A stretch of 64,000 bases of DNA from Acherontichlamydia pituitae (GTDB taxonomy: Bacteria > Chlamydiota > Chlamydiia > Chlamydiales > Rhabdochlamydiaceae), in assembly GCA_019634675.1 (NCBI GenBank), contig JAHCAX010000010.1, positions 1 through 64,000 on the forward strand, read 5' to 3'. The stretch's first letter is position 1; each line of letters starts with the position of its first letter. Below are positions 16,408 to 25,294 of the stretch, piece by piece. Position numbers and translations under genes: made by a program. The notes under the pieces are model-generated. The model ran no database searches. It had not been told where the DNA came from and was given only the letters and a program-made list of their open reading frames with translations.

Positions 16408-16917
16408 TCAGCCCTTCATTTTTTTGAGTAGAAGTTCGGTCTTCAGACGCATTTGCAGGTGGGGGACGGGATGCCAGGATGCGATGAACTCTCCAGTCGT
16501 TTCAAAGCCGGCTTTTGTGTACACATGGATGGCTCGCGTATTGGTTGCCTCTGGATCGATCAGGACCTCTTTTTTATGAGAGAATTGGCTGAGGACAAAT
16601 TCTTGGATCAATTGAACGCCTATCCCTCTGCCAAGATAGTTGAGGTCGCAGATGAACAGATCAAGGGTGATCGCATCGTTTCCTTTTTCCGAAGTGAGCA
16701 GATAGGCAAAGGGGGTTTGGCCGTCGTAGGCGATCCAATGCTTTGCCCAGGAGCTTCCTTGAAAAAACTTCTCTAAATCTTCCAATGTGTTGCGCAGCCC
16801 TTTGCCGTGAAGCCACTCGTGGATATGCTCTTGTGCGATCCATGCTTGGATCATCTGTTTTTGGCTAGCATCCGCTAGCTTGAAATGGAAGCGGAAGGGG
16901 GCTTTCATCGGTCCCAT
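16408..16917 (-). CDS. GNAT N-acetyltransferase, AAC(6')-like
   Basis: 169 residues of the GNAT fold. The acetyl-CoA pyrophosphate loop is in 'DLNYLGRGIGVQLIQEF' (R/Q-x-x-G-x-G/A type), followed by DPEATNTRAIHVYTKAGF, the strand-helix pattern typical of aminoglycoside 6'-acetyltransferase-type enzymes and their relatives. Substrate is unknown. The ATG at 16917 overlaps the end of the NUDIX gene by 13 bp. An alternative ATG at 16908 would give an ATGA overlap, and either fits translational coupling. It belongs to the NUDIX-GNAT-ClbS-cupin run. Confidence 0.82.
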   Translation of the reverse strand: MGPMKAPFRFHFKLADASQKQMIQAWIAQEHIHEWLHGKGLRNTLEDLEKFFQGSSWAKHWIAYDGQTPFAYLLTSEKGNDAITLDLFICDLNYLGRGIGVQLIQEFVLSQFSHKKEVLIDPEATNTRAIHVYTKAGFETTGEFIASWHPVPHLQMRLKTELLLKKMKG

Positions 16918-17363
16918 CCGAGCTCAGAATAGACGATCCCCTTTGCGATGAAGTCGAGCGCTGTCTGGTTGTAGTCGACAAGAGGGGAAGGGAGTGCAAT
17001 GAGCGGGAAAAACCGCATCTCAGCGCATTTGTGGGCCTCTTTGTTTTCCAGTTTTCCATCCCAACGGCTGCATTCGAAAAAGACGTCGATATTGAATTGG
17101 TTGGTTTTCCTGTGCATTACATGGGCGACTTTTAAATCGGAAGCTGCAAGCCCGATCCCAAGCTCCTCTTGGGCTTCTCGGATCATGGCAGACGATGCAG
17201 GCTCATTGTCTTCGACCTTTCCTGCTGCAAAGCTCCACTGCCCGTCGCAATAGCCTGTGTTCTGCCTCAATTGAAGGAGGATCTGGTCTGTTTTGCGAAG
17301 GATCAGGTAAGCGTGGACGAGGGCTCCGGTTCTTTTGGAGATCGATGCAATCGGTGCGTTCAT
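16905..17363 (-). CDS. NUDIX hydrolase
   Basis: 152 residues. A full Nudix box is present: GKVEDNEPASSAMI then REAQEELGI, matching G-x5-E-x7-R-E-U-x-E-E-x-G-U. 'VHAYLILRKTDQILLQLRQN' leads into the fold. Nudix enzymes hydrolyse nucleoside-diphosphate-linked compounds; the family resemblance is to MutT/ADP-ribose type proteins without a decisive specificity motif. I chose the ATG at 17363 because GGGAGG lies just upstream; a longer reading starts with non-conserved sequence. It is the first gene of the four-gene minus-strand operon. A palindromic repeat element at 17473 lies just upstream. Confidence 0.85.
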   Translation of the reverse strand: MNAPIASISKRTGALVHAYLILRKTDQILLQLRQNTGYCDGQWSFAAGKVEDNEPASSAMIREAQEELGIGLAASDLKVAHVMHRKTNQFNIDVFFECSRWDGKLENKEAHKCAEMRFFPLIALPSPLVDYNQTALDFIAKGIVYSELGWDR

Positions 17364-17472
17364 AGGAGGCCTCCCATCTTTTTTTGAAGTGGAGGATAAC
17401 AGGGGGATTTGATTGGTGGCAATTTTTAAAGAAATTGTTTTACTTTGTTGGCTTCTCTGGTAATGTCTGGTG

Positions 17473-17636
17473 TATACCAAACCCGGTCACAAACTTGGAA
17501 TTTATGCAGATGCCTTTTTCCGTTTCGCTTCCCGTTCGTCCTTGCCAGCTGACAGGAAGATGGCGTCGGACTCCACGCTTTGCTAAACGAAAAAATGCAG
17601 GGCATAAATTCCAAGTTTGTGACCGGGTTCGGTATA
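17473..17636. repeat. MITE-like palindromic element A (164 bp)
   Basis: Two 35-bp arms, 17473-17507 (TATACCAAACCCGGTCACAA...) and 17602-17636, are reverse complements with one mismatch. Imperfect pairing continues inward for about 20 bp (TGCCTTTTTCCGTTTCGC against TGCATTTTTTCGTTTAGC). No coding sequence is present. It fills the gap between the NUDIX gene and the hydrolase gene and could fold into a long hairpin in RNA. Confidence 0.75.
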
Positions 17637-17655
17637 AAAAACCATAGTGAGGACC

Positions 17656-18453
17656 ATGCCGTATTTATCGATTGGAAAAGAGCGCTTCTACTATGAGACC
17701 GATGGTAAAGGGCCTCCGCTTGTCTTGATTGCAGGCTATAGCTGCGATCTTAGCCTTTGGAATGGGATACGGGAGGAGCTGGCCCGAGATTTTCAATTGG
17801 TCCTTTTTGATCATCGGGGAGTGGGCAGGACGGAAGATGTTAAAGAAATGTTCACGATCGAAACGATGGCAGAGGATGTGGTCGGCATCATCGACGCATT
17901 GCGCCTCGATCGACCAGCCGTTCTGGGGCATTCAATGGGTGGGGCCGTTGTGCAAGTGCTCGCTCATCGGTTTAGGGATAAAATTGGAAAGACGATCATT
18001 GCCCAAGCGGTGATCAAGCTGACGCCTGTTGCAAAGGCTGCGCTTGTCGGCAACCTGCATTTGCTCCAGGATGGCGTTCCAAGGAAGAGGCTTGCTGAGG
18101 TGATCATCCCTTGGCTTTTCTCAGATGCGTTGGTCGATAATCCTGAGTTCTGCGAGCTGTTTATCCGGCTTCAAGAGGAAAACCCCAATCCGGCAAAGCC
18201 GGAAGGACTTGCCAAGCAATGCGCTGCATTAATGCAGTTCGACTCCAGGAGCTGGTATCCACAGATCCAAACAGCGCCATTGATCTTGGCTGGAGAAGAA
18301 GACCGCATGTGCCCGCCTAAGAGCGCAGAAGAGATGGCTTCTAAAATTCCTAATGCCAAATTGCATGTGTTCCGCGGCGTAGGACACGTTTCTCCGGTCG
18401 AATGCCCTCAAGCTTTCTGCCAGGCTGTCCGTTCATTTTTGAAGGGGGATTAA
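17656..18453 (+). CDS. Alpha/beta hydrolase
   Basis: 265 residues with the alpha/beta-hydrolase fold: an oxyanion-region HG-like segment (VLIAGYSCDLSLW), DHRGVGRT, the nucleophile elbow GHSMGG (Ser near residue 92), the acid in 'AGEEDRMCPPK' and the catalytic His in GVGHVSPVECP. The substrate cannot be deduced. The ATG at 17656 has GAGG four bases upstream; a GTG nine bases earlier is less likely. The stop is 6 bp before glgB, so the two are co-transcribed. Confidence 0.85.
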   Translation: MPYLSIGKERFYYETDGKGPPLVLIAGYSCDLSLWNGIREELARDFQLVLFDHRGVGRTEDVKEMFTIETMAEDVVGIIDALRLDRPAVLGHSMGGAVVQVLAHRFRDKIGKTIIAQAVIKLTPVAKAALVGNLHLLQDGVPRKRLAEVIIPWLFSDALVDNPEFCELFIRLQEENPNPAKPEGLAKQCAALMQFDSRSWYPQIQTAPLILAGEEDRMCPPKSAEEMASKIPNAKLHVFRGVGHVSPVECPQAFCQAVRSFLKGD

Positions 18454-18459
18454 AGGGAT

Positions 18460-20613
18460 ATGACAAGCGATGTGCGCATTGAAGGTCTAAAAGAGTTGCT
18501 CATCCATCATCCTCATCAAGTCTTGGGACTCCACGCGCAGGGGGAAGAGCGGAAAGTGATCCGCGTTTTCCGGCCAGGCGCATCGGTTGTCCATATTGAG
18601 GTCAAAGGGAAGATCGTCCAAGCGCATTGTATCGATCCGTTGGGGATTTTTGAGTGCGCCGTTCCCGGGGATGTTACACGCACCGACTACCGCGTCTACC
18701 ACCACAGCGGCATGCTCGGCCATGACCCTTACGCATTTTCTCCGACATTCGGGGAGATGGACGGCTATCTCTTTTCCCGGGGAGTCCATTACCAGCTCTT
18801 CGATGCGATGGGAGCGAGGGTCTGCGAGCATGAAGGGGTCAAAGGGACAAAGTTCGTCGTCTGGGCGCCTGCAGCAAAAGGCGTTGCCCTTGTCGGCGAC
18901 TTCAACCGCTGGGACGGCCGTGTCAATCCGATGCGCAACTTAGGCTATTGCGGAGTGTGGGAGTTATTTGTGCCAGGGATCGGCAACTCGGAGAAGTATA
19001 AGTTCGAGGTCCATACCCAAGACGGACATACCCGGCTGAAGTCCGACCCTTATGCAACCTACAACGAGCACCGCCCATCGACAGCTTCGATTGTCTTTGA
19101 TGTGAACAAGTACGCTTGGAACGACCAGCAGTGGAGGCAGAGGGGTTTTCATCGGGGAGGTTCATATCCTCTTAACATCTACGAGGTCCATCTCGGATCA
19201 TGGAAAAAAAGGGGCGGGCACAACTTCAACTACCGGGAACTTGCCCATGCATTGGCCAAATACTGCAAAGAGATGGCCTTCACCCATGTCGAGCTGCTGC
19301 CTGTCATGGAGCATCCTTTGGATGAGTCGTGGGGTTATCAGGTCACTGGATTTTTTGCAGCGACAAGCCGTTACGGCACTCCGGAGGATTTTCAGTATTT
19401 TGTCGACCACATGCATCAAGAAGGGATCGGCGTCATTCTCGATTGGGTGCCGGCCCACTTTCCGACCGATGAGTATTCTTTGGCGCAGTTTGATGGAAGC
19501 TATTTGTACGAGCACGCTGATCCCAAACGGGGGTTCCATCCCCATTGGAACACCTACATTTTCAATTACGGTAGGTTCGAGGTCTGCAATTTTCTGATCG
19601 CAAGCGCTCTTTTTTGGTTTGAGAAGATGCACATCGACGGTCTGCGCGTCGATGCAGTCGCTTCGATGCTTTATCTGGACTACGGCAGGTCGAAAGGGGA
19701 GTGGATCCCCAATATCTACGGCGGGCATGAGAACTTGGAGGCGATCGAGTTCATCAAGCACTTGAACTCGGTTGTCCATGACAGGTATCCGCATGCATTG
19801 ATGATTGCAGAAGAGTCGACGGCGTTTACAGGAGTTTCCCATCCGTTGGAGTGGGGAGGGCTTGGATTCGATATGAAATGGAACATGGGATGGATGAACG
19901 ATACCCTCCGCTATTTCCATAAAGACCCGATCTACCGCTCCTTCCATCAAAACGACCTTACCTTCGGTCTTGTCTATGCGTTTTCTGAGAGGTTCCTCCT
20001 CCCTTTTTCCCATGACGAGGTGGTCCACGGCAAGGCGAGCCTGCTCTCCAAAATGCCAGGCGATGATTGGCAGAAGTTTGCCAACATGCGCCTTCTCTAT
20101 TCTTATCAATTGTGCCAGCCTGGCAAAAAACTGCTCTTCATGGGAGCGGAAATCGGACAGTGGAACGAGTGGAACTGCAAAGAGGAGCTCCCTTGGAACC
20201 TTTTACAGCATGAGAGGCATGCGCAGCTGCACCGCTGCTTCGGAGAATTGAACCACTTTTACAATGATAACCCCTCTTTGTGGGAACATGATTTCGATGG
20301 GAATGGATTTGAGTGGGTCGACTGCAGCGACAAGCAGAACTGCGTCCTCAGCTATTTGCGCAAGGCGGCGAACAGATATCTGCTCTGCGTCCACCATTTC
20401 ACTCCCAGCTTCCAGCCCAAGTACTTCATCCGATTAGGAAATGTCGCCTCGATCAAAGAGGTGATGAACACCGATCGCGCGGAGTACGGCGGATCTGGAA
20501 AGCTCTCCGAACATATTGAGATCATCAAAGATTCAGAGCAAAAGGTCGTGGGCATCGAGATTGCCTTAAGCCCCCTTGCGACGATGATCTTCGAGGTCCA
20601 GTTCTATTTTTAG
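18460..20613 (+). CDS. glgB: 1,4-alpha-glucan branching enzyme
   Basis: GlgB forms alpha-1,6 branches in glycogen. The 717-residue protein is full length, with an N-terminal beta domain (about 1-110), CBM48 (KFVVWAPAAKGVALVGDFNRWD), the GH13 barrel and a C-terminal beta domain. Catalytic motifs are visible: GLRVDAVASML with the nucleophile Asp, IAEEST with the acid Glu and FSHDEVVHGK with the transition-state Asp. Glycogen metabolism is conserved in chlamydiae. It lies 6 bp behind the alpha/beta hydrolase, probably in one transcript. Nothing is missing. Confidence 0.95.
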   Translation: MTSDVRIEGLKELLIHHPHQVLGLHAQGEERKVIRVFRPGASVVHIEVKGKIVQAHCIDPLGIFECAVPGDVTRTDYRVYHHSGMLGHDPYAFSPTFGEMDGYLFSRGVHYQLFDAMGARVCEHEGVKGTKFVVWAPAAKGVALVGDFNRWDGRVNPMRNLGYCGVWELFVPGIGNSEKYKFEVHTQDGHTRLKSDPYATYNEHRPSTASIVFDVNKYAWNDQQWRQRGFHRGGSYPLNIYEVHLGSWKKRGGHNFNYRELAHALAKYCKEMAFTHVELLPVMEHPLDESWGYQVTGFFAATSRYGTPEDFQYFVDHMHQEGIGVILDWVPAHFPTDEYSLAQFDGSYLYEHADPKRGFHPHWNTYIFNYGRFEVCNFLIASALFWFEKMHIDGLRVDAVASMLYLDYGRSKGEWIPNIYGGHENLEAIEFIKHLNSVVHDRYPHALMIAEESTAFTGVSHPLEWGGLGFDMKWNMGWMNDTLRYFHKDPIYRSFHQNDLTFGLVYAFSERFLLPFSHDEVVHGKASLLSKMPGDDWQKFANMRLLYSYQLCQPGKKLLFMGAEIGQWNEWNCKEELPWNLLQHERHAQLHRCFGELNHFYNDNPSLWEHDFDGNGFEWVDCSDKQNCVLSYLRKAANRYLLCVHHFTPSFQPKYFIRLGNVASIKEVMNTDRAEYGGSGKLSEHIEIIKDSEQKVVGIEIALSPLATMIFEVQFYF

Positions 20614-20646
20614 AGCCAATTTTCAATGGGTAGGAGAGGCTGAATC

Positions 20647-21282
20647 ATGGCAAAAATATTAGTAGTAGGGGGCAATTCAGGTATTGGCTTGGCAACAGGT
20701 GAACTGTTCAAAATGCATCATCATGAAGTCATGAGCGTGAGTCGATCCAATCAATTTGACTATACTGATGAAATCGTTGTACGGGAGTTTTTTAAAAAAC
20801 ACGACTTTAATCAAATCATCATCACAGCAACGACTCCTTTGGCAATTGGTTCCTTTAAAGAAATTCAAATTAAACAGGCTAGGCTCTTTTTTGAAAAATA
20901 TTGGGGAATGGTTAATGTAATTCACTATGCTGCCCAATATTCGAAACAGCTTAATGCCATCACTTTGATTTCAGGTGCTGCAGCTGATAAACGGGGTGGA
21001 CCAATCACTTATCTTGCAGTTAACTGTATGGCGATTAACACACTGGCGGAAAGTCTGGCAATTGAGCTTGCTCCTATTCGGATCAATGTTGTCTCTCCGG
21101 GGGTGACGGATACGCCTCTTTATGGAGATGCTCGAGGCGAACTTGTTAATTTCGTGCAAGCAGATCCCTTAAAACGGGTTGCCACAGCAGAGGAAGTCGC
21201 TCAAGTCATTTATTTGGTGAGCAACCATCCGCATATGACGGGATCCATTGTAGCTTGTGATGGAGGAGCGCGGTTAGTTTGA
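20647..21282 (+). CDS. Short-chain dehydrogenase/reductase with a YxxxN active site
   Basis: A 211-residue classical-size SDR. The nucleotide-binding GGNSGIG is at residues 8-14, the catalytic Ser in TLISGAAAD, and the Tyr in ITYLAVN, where the usual YxxxK Lys is Asn. 'INVVSPGVTDTP' and the C-terminal 'GSIVACDGGARLV' are canonical. Some bacterial SDR subfamilies naturally have YxxxN, so it may be active with altered chemistry. It starts at ATG after AGGAGAGG. Base composition is AT-richer than glgB upstream, which suggests later acquisition. Substrate is unknown. Confidence 0.85.
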   Translation: MAKILVVGGNSGIGLATGELFKMHHHEVMSVSRSNQFDYTDEIVVREFFKKHDFNQIIITATTPLAIGSFKEIQIKQARLFFEKYWGMVNVIHYAAQYSKQLNAITLISGAAADKRGGPITYLAVNCMAINTLAESLAIELAPIRINVVSPGVTDTPLYGDARGELVNFVQADPLKRVATAEEVAQVIYLVSNHPHMTGSIVACDGGARLV

Positions 21283-21377
21283 CAGGTTGTTTTTGTGTTA
21301 GAATTTTAGATTGAAAGATTGATTTGACCATGCTACAACTTACATTCCTTGGCACTTGAAAATCGGAGGGTACCTTG

Positions 21378-21989
21378 TTGAAGCTAAAGTCTTTCTTACT
21401 TTCCGCTTTCTTTATTTCAGTATCTCTTTTTGGAGATCAAGTTTTTCAAGAAAAAAACCAGAATGAAATCCGAATTGTTGTTGTGAATTCAGTGAAAGAC
21501 ATTGATCTAGAGAAGAGCCAAGATATTTTAGTTAGAAGTTTTATGGATGCTTATGAAGATGTGCCTCTCTCAGAATTAAGCCATGAGTTTAAATCGACTG
21601 GCGACGTACGACGTTTTTATGAGAATTACTTTAAAGAAGAGTTAGAGCATTTTAAAGAAGGGCATCTATTTTGGGTTCAAGCATTTTTAAATGACAAAAT
21701 TGTTGGATGGGCCACTTTTGAATTAGAGCCTCTAGAAGCAAATGCTGCCTACATGAATCTTCTTGTTGTCGCTCCAGAGCATCAAGGTAAAGGGATTGGA
21801 AGGCATTTAACTTTTTCCATATGTTCGGAAGATCTATTTCCAGACACAAAAGCTATAAATTTGCTCATCAGAAAAATCAATTTAGAAGGTTACAATTTTT
21901 ATTATAGATTGGGATTCTTTGAGTTCGATTATCATCGGGACAACTTTGTAGACACATCTCTTTTAACAGGCCTAAGATGGGAAAAGTAA
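21378..21989 (+). CDS. GNAT-like acetyltransferase with an N-terminal signal peptide
   Basis: About 203 residues. The N-terminus KLKSFLLSAFFISVSLFGD looks like a Sec signal peptide, unusual for an enzyme family that uses cytoplasmic acetyl-CoA. The GNAT core follows: MNLLVVAPEHQGKGIGRHL contains the acetyl-CoA loop (Q-G-K-G-I-G), and 'GYNFYYRLGFFEFDY' gives the usual late strand. There is no ATG at the start. The two adjacent TTG codons at 21375 and 21378 follow CGGAGGG, and 21378 has the better spacing. It is AT-rich like the SDR before it. It may be exported or the N-terminus may be a membrane anchor; substrate is unknown. Confidence 0.72.
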   Translation: MKLKSFLLSAFFISVSLFGDQVFQEKNQNEIRIVVVNSVKDIDLEKSQDILVRSFMDAYEDVPLSELSHEFKSTGDVRRFYENYFKEELEHFKEGHLFWVQAFLNDKIVGWATFELEPLEANAAYMNLLVVAPEHQGKGIGRHLTFSICSEDLFPDTKAINLLIRKINLEGYNFYYRLGFFEFDYHRDNFVDTSLLTGLRWEK

Positions 21990-22092
21990 GAATGTGAATA
22001 TACCGATCCCTTAGTTTGTGGGTGTTGACTCTGGATCCAGCGTTCCTTATAGTTGGGAAGCTTTCACAAATACCAGCAAGCCTAATTTTCCT

Positions 22093-24105
22093 ATGATCCG
22101 CACGACCCACACCAAAGAAGAATACCACAAGCTGATCCAAGAGATCCAAAAGCATGATAAGCATTATTACCTGCATGCAAAACCTGTCATTTCAGACTAT
22201 GCTTATGATCAGCTGGTAAAACAGCTCGAAGCGATCGAAGAGGCCCATCCGGAATGGGTCTCTCCTGCTTCTCCTACTCAGCGGGTCAGCGAGATGACCT
22301 CGAAGGGCTTTAAGCAAGTGGCCCACCGCCATCCGATGCTCTCTTTGGCCAACACCTATTCAAAAGAAGAGGTTGAGGACTTTATCAAACGGGTGCATAA
22401 GCTTCTTGGAAAGACCCACGTTGATTTCTGCGCCGAGTTGAAAATGGACGGCGTGGCTGTCACGGCGATCTATGAAAAAGGGGTGTTCGTCCAAGCTTTG
22501 ACGCGAGGAGACGGGAAAAAAGGGGACGACATTACGGCCAACATGAAGACCATCCGCTCGATTCCGCTTGAGCTGAGCGGTCTTAAGCTTCCTGATGTTT
22601 TGGAGGTCAGAGGAGAGGTGTTTATGCAGCATGCGGTCTTCCAAAGCCTTAATGCAGAAAAAGAAGAGGCGGGCGAAGAGCTATGGGCCAATCCGCGCAA
22701 TGCGGCCGCAGGATCTTTAAAACTGTTGGACCCGCGCCTTGTCGCAAAGAGGCATTTGAGCGCAGTCTTCTATGGCTTTGGCGATGAAGAGAATGCTCCG
22801 GTCGACACGCAGCTGGAATGCCACCAATACTTGAAAAAGATCGGTCTTCCTGTCTTTGACGACCATCACAGGGCGCGCTGCCATTCTGCCGACGCGATCA
22901 TGGCATTTGCCGATCAGATCGAAGAGAAGCGGCATAAGCTCCCCTTCGACATCGATGGCGCTGTTATTAAAGTCGATCAGTTGGCCTATCACGATCAGAT
23001 GGGCGTGACAGGAAAAAGCCCCCGATGGGCTGTCGCTTATAAATTTGCGCCGGAACAGGGCTTGACGCGGATCGAAGAGATCACGGTTCAAGTGGGAAGG
23101 ACAGGCGTATTGACGCCAGTTGCAGAGCTCGAACCTGTCTTCGTTGCCGGAAGCACGATTGCAAGGGCTACGCTCCACAACCAAGAAGAGGTGGAGAGGA
23201 AAGATATCCGCGTAGGAGATTGGGTCGTCATCGAAAAAGGGGGGGACGTGATCCCCAAAGTCGTCTCTGTCGATCATAAGAGGAGGCCCAAAGATAGCCA
23301 TCCCTGGAAAATGCCCCGCCGCTGCCCCTCTTGCGGAACGCCTGTCGAGCATAGCGAAGAAGAGGTTGCCGTCCGATGCCCGAACACAGAAAAATGCCCT
23401 GAGCAGCGGATGCGGCAGATCGCGTTCTTTGTCAGCAAAGATGCGATGGACATCGACCACTTGGGAGAAAAAGTTGTCGAGCAGCTCTTCACCAAAGGTT
23501 TTGTCAAATCGCTCTCCGATATCTTTACGCTGACGGAAAAAGAGCTTTCGCAGCTCGATGGTTTTAAGGAAAAGTCGATCCAGAACCTCTTGACGAGCAT
23601 CGACAAATCGCGCCGCGTGAGTCTCTCAAGGCTGATTTTAGCCCTCGGGATCAAGTATGTCGGAGAAGGGACCGCTGAAGTTTTAGCTGAGCACGCATCC
23701 GATATCGACACATTAGCGAAGATGAGCGTTGACGAGCTCCTCGAAATTGAAGGAGTTGGAGAGAAGATTGCCGAATCGATCGTCGATTACTTTTCCAAGC
23801 CGGCCCATCTAAAAGAGATCCATGCCCTTTTCAAACATGGCGTGAAGGCGGAAGCTCCAAAGATCGTGCGTCGCAAAGACCACCTCTTTTCCGGAAAGAC
23901 ATTAGTGCTGACGGGAACATTGCAAAACTATTCCCGCTCTGAGGCTACCCAGCTGATCAAAGAGAGGGGAGGCAAAGTGTCCGGCTCGGTCAGCGCAAAG
24001 ACCGATTTTGTCGTTGCTGGAGATGATCCCGGCTCTAAGTTGGACAAGGCAAGGGAGCTGAAGGTCAAAGTGCTCAGCGAATACGACTTTGAAAAGGCTT
24101 TATGA
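22093..24105 (+). CDS. ligA: NAD-dependent DNA ligase
   Basis: Seals nicks in replication and repair using NAD+. The 670-residue protein has the adenylation Lys in ELKMDGVAVTA (K117 from this start), GDGKKGDDIT, the OB fold, a four-Cys zinc finger (CPSCG...CPNTEKCPEQ), helix-hairpin-helix repeats and a C-terminal BRCT domain (GKTLVLTGTLQNYSR). I prefer the ATG at 22093, which gives the standard length and starts in the Ia domain (TKEEYHKLIQEIQKHDKHYY). An in-frame GTG at 22018 would add 25 unconserved residues. The Shine-Dalgarno is weak. Confidence 0.95.
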   Translation: MIRTTHTKEEYHKLIQEIQKHDKHYYLHAKPVISDYAYDQLVKQLEAIEEAHPEWVSPASPTQRVSEMTSKGFKQVAHRHPMLSLANTYSKEEVEDFIKRVHKLLGKTHVDFCAELKMDGVAVTAIYEKGVFVQALTRGDGKKGDDITANMKTIRSIPLELSGLKLPDVLEVRGEVFMQHAVFQSLNAEKEEAGEELWANPRNAAAGSLKLLDPRLVAKRHLSAVFYGFGDEENAPVDTQLECHQYLKKIGLPVFDDHHRARCHSADAIMAFADQIEEKRHKLPFDIDGAVIKVDQLAYHDQMGVTGKSPRWAVAYKFAPEQGLTRIEEITVQVGRTGVLTPVAELEPVFVAGSTIARATLHNQEEVERKDIRVGDWVVIEKGGDVIPKVVSVDHKRRPKDSHPWKMPRRCPSCGTPVEHSEEEVAVRCPNTEKCPEQRMRQIAFFVSKDAMDIDHLGEKVVEQLFTKGFVKSLSDIFTLTEKELSQLDGFKEKSIQNLLTSIDKSRRVSLSRLILALGIKYVGEGTAEVLAEHASDIDTLAKMSVDELLEIEGVGEKIAESIVDYFSKPAHLKEIHALFKHGVKAEAPKIVRRKDHLFSGKTLVLTGTLQNYSRSEATQLIKERGGKVSGSVSAKTDFVVAGDDPGSKLDKARELKVKVLSEYDFEKAL

Positions 24106-24151
24106 ATATGATCGACAGGCCCTAATATCCTGTATTTATTCTTATCGAGAA

Positions 24152-25111
24152 TTAAGCAGCGAAGCAAGAGATGTTCAAACGGAAGGTCTCAGCTTTAGGC
24201 TTCTCTCCCATTTTTTTCTTCTGGAATCCAATCACAATATGAAAGGGATGCGTCCCGATCCTTGAGGGAAGAAGATACTTTTCCCGCAACTCTTCCAGTT
24301 CAGGGCTGCTCACTTTAAGGCAGTAGACTTTTTCCATTCCGGGATAAAGCTTTGGCGAAAGGCTGAAGCATCCATGGACCTCAAAGCTAAACTCTTGGTC
24401 AAGCTCCCGGATCTCTCCCCATTTGCTCGATTCCATGTATTCACGCGGCGTCATGACGGGGATGTGGGCAGCGGAAGGATCGACCTGGGAAAGAGGAACA
24501 GATTCCGCATCAAGAGCGTGAAGCAAAGGGAACAATTGGGAGATGTAGTCGGATGGCAGCTCGAGATAGATGAGCCCGTTGCTATCTTTGCGAAGACGGC
24601 CTTTCTGAGGAAGGACGTGGCGGGCATAGGCGCAAAGGGGAGCAGACTGATCGATGTAGTTAGGAAGATCTTCGCTTGTGTCTCTCATGAGGCACGGAGG
24701 GGAATAGACATCTTTAGGAACAGGGGCATTCGGATGCCAGAAGTAGCGGGATGGACGCGGGGCTTGAAACGGGGGATAGGGAAGGGTGGGGACCCGAAGT
24801 GTCCGAGGAGGGTAGAGGTCGATCTCCTCTTCCTGCATCCATTTTTCGTAGAGGAGCTTGATCGATTCGACCATATTAATAAGTAAAAATTCTCCTTTAC
24901 GCAGGAGGGGGTGAAGTCTTGAAGCCGGCTGTTCAAAAGAAGATTTGGGTTTGGAGTGGAATAAGTCGACGACCCTGTTTAAGGAAGGGGAGAGGGTATC
25001 GAAAACGGTCGAGCTAAGAGATCCGATGCGGGCAGAGGGAGATTCTCCTTTGTTCACCAAAGGAAAGGTGAGGACGGCAACGCGGATGTCTATAGGAGAT
25101 ATTTTATTCAT
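24152..25111 (-). CDS. Hypothetical protein with a possible 2H-phosphoesterase-like C-terminus
   Basis: 319 residues, convergent with ligA. There is no signal peptide. The first ~100 residues are low in recognisable structure, followed by a Pro-rich stretch (LRVPTLPYPPFQAPRPSRYF). The C-terminal 150 residues contain AHIPVMTPREYME and, 80 residues later, THPFHIVIGFQ. Two H-x-h-h motifs with this spacing around 'VYCLKVSSPELEELREKY' recall the 2H phosphoesterase / 'Swiss army knife' RNA-repair-like fold. That is a weak, eye-based assignment, since the second position is not the canonical HxT/S. Otherwise it is a lineage protein of unknown role. Confidence 0.5.
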   Translation of the reverse strand: MNKISPIDIRVAVLTFPLVNKGESPSARIGSLSSTVFDTLSPSLNRVVDLFHSKPKSSFEQPASRLHPLLRKGEFLLINMVESIKLLYEKWMQEEEIDLYPPRTLRVPTLPYPPFQAPRPSRYFWHPNAPVPKDVYSPPCLMRDTSEDLPNYIDQSAPLCAYARHVLPQKGRLRKDSNGLIYLELPSDYISQLFPLLHALDAESVPLSQVDPSAAHIPVMTPREYMESSKWGEIRELDQEFSFEVHGCFSLSPKLYPGMEKVYCLKVSSPELEELREKYLLPSRIGTHPFHIVIGFQKKKMGEKPKAETFRLNISCFAA

Positions 25112-25228
25112 AAATTAGCTTAGAAAGCACATCTAATATGGATACAATTTTATCAAATCATAACATTTTATTAAACCTGTTGTTTGGCTGTCAGAAAAAA
25201 ATTTATTTTCAATAATAAAAGATTTTTT

Positions 25229-25257
25229 TTGATGGATAAATGAACATGTTATATAGA
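25229..25257 (+). promoter_or_regulatory. Putative promoter of the membrane protein gene at 25295
   Basis: TTGATG (25229-25234), a 17-nt spacer and TATAGA (25252-25257), within an AT-rich gap. The predicted start is about 30 nt before the ATG at 25295. Confidence 0.5.
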
Positions 25258-25294
25258 TCGAAAAAGATGCGTAATCAAAATGTTTAGGGTGTTT

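Noticed and set aside
17426..17647. Small proteins encoded across the palindromic element (both strands)
   Set aside because: The open frames mirror each other because of the inverted arms; they have no start context or domain.
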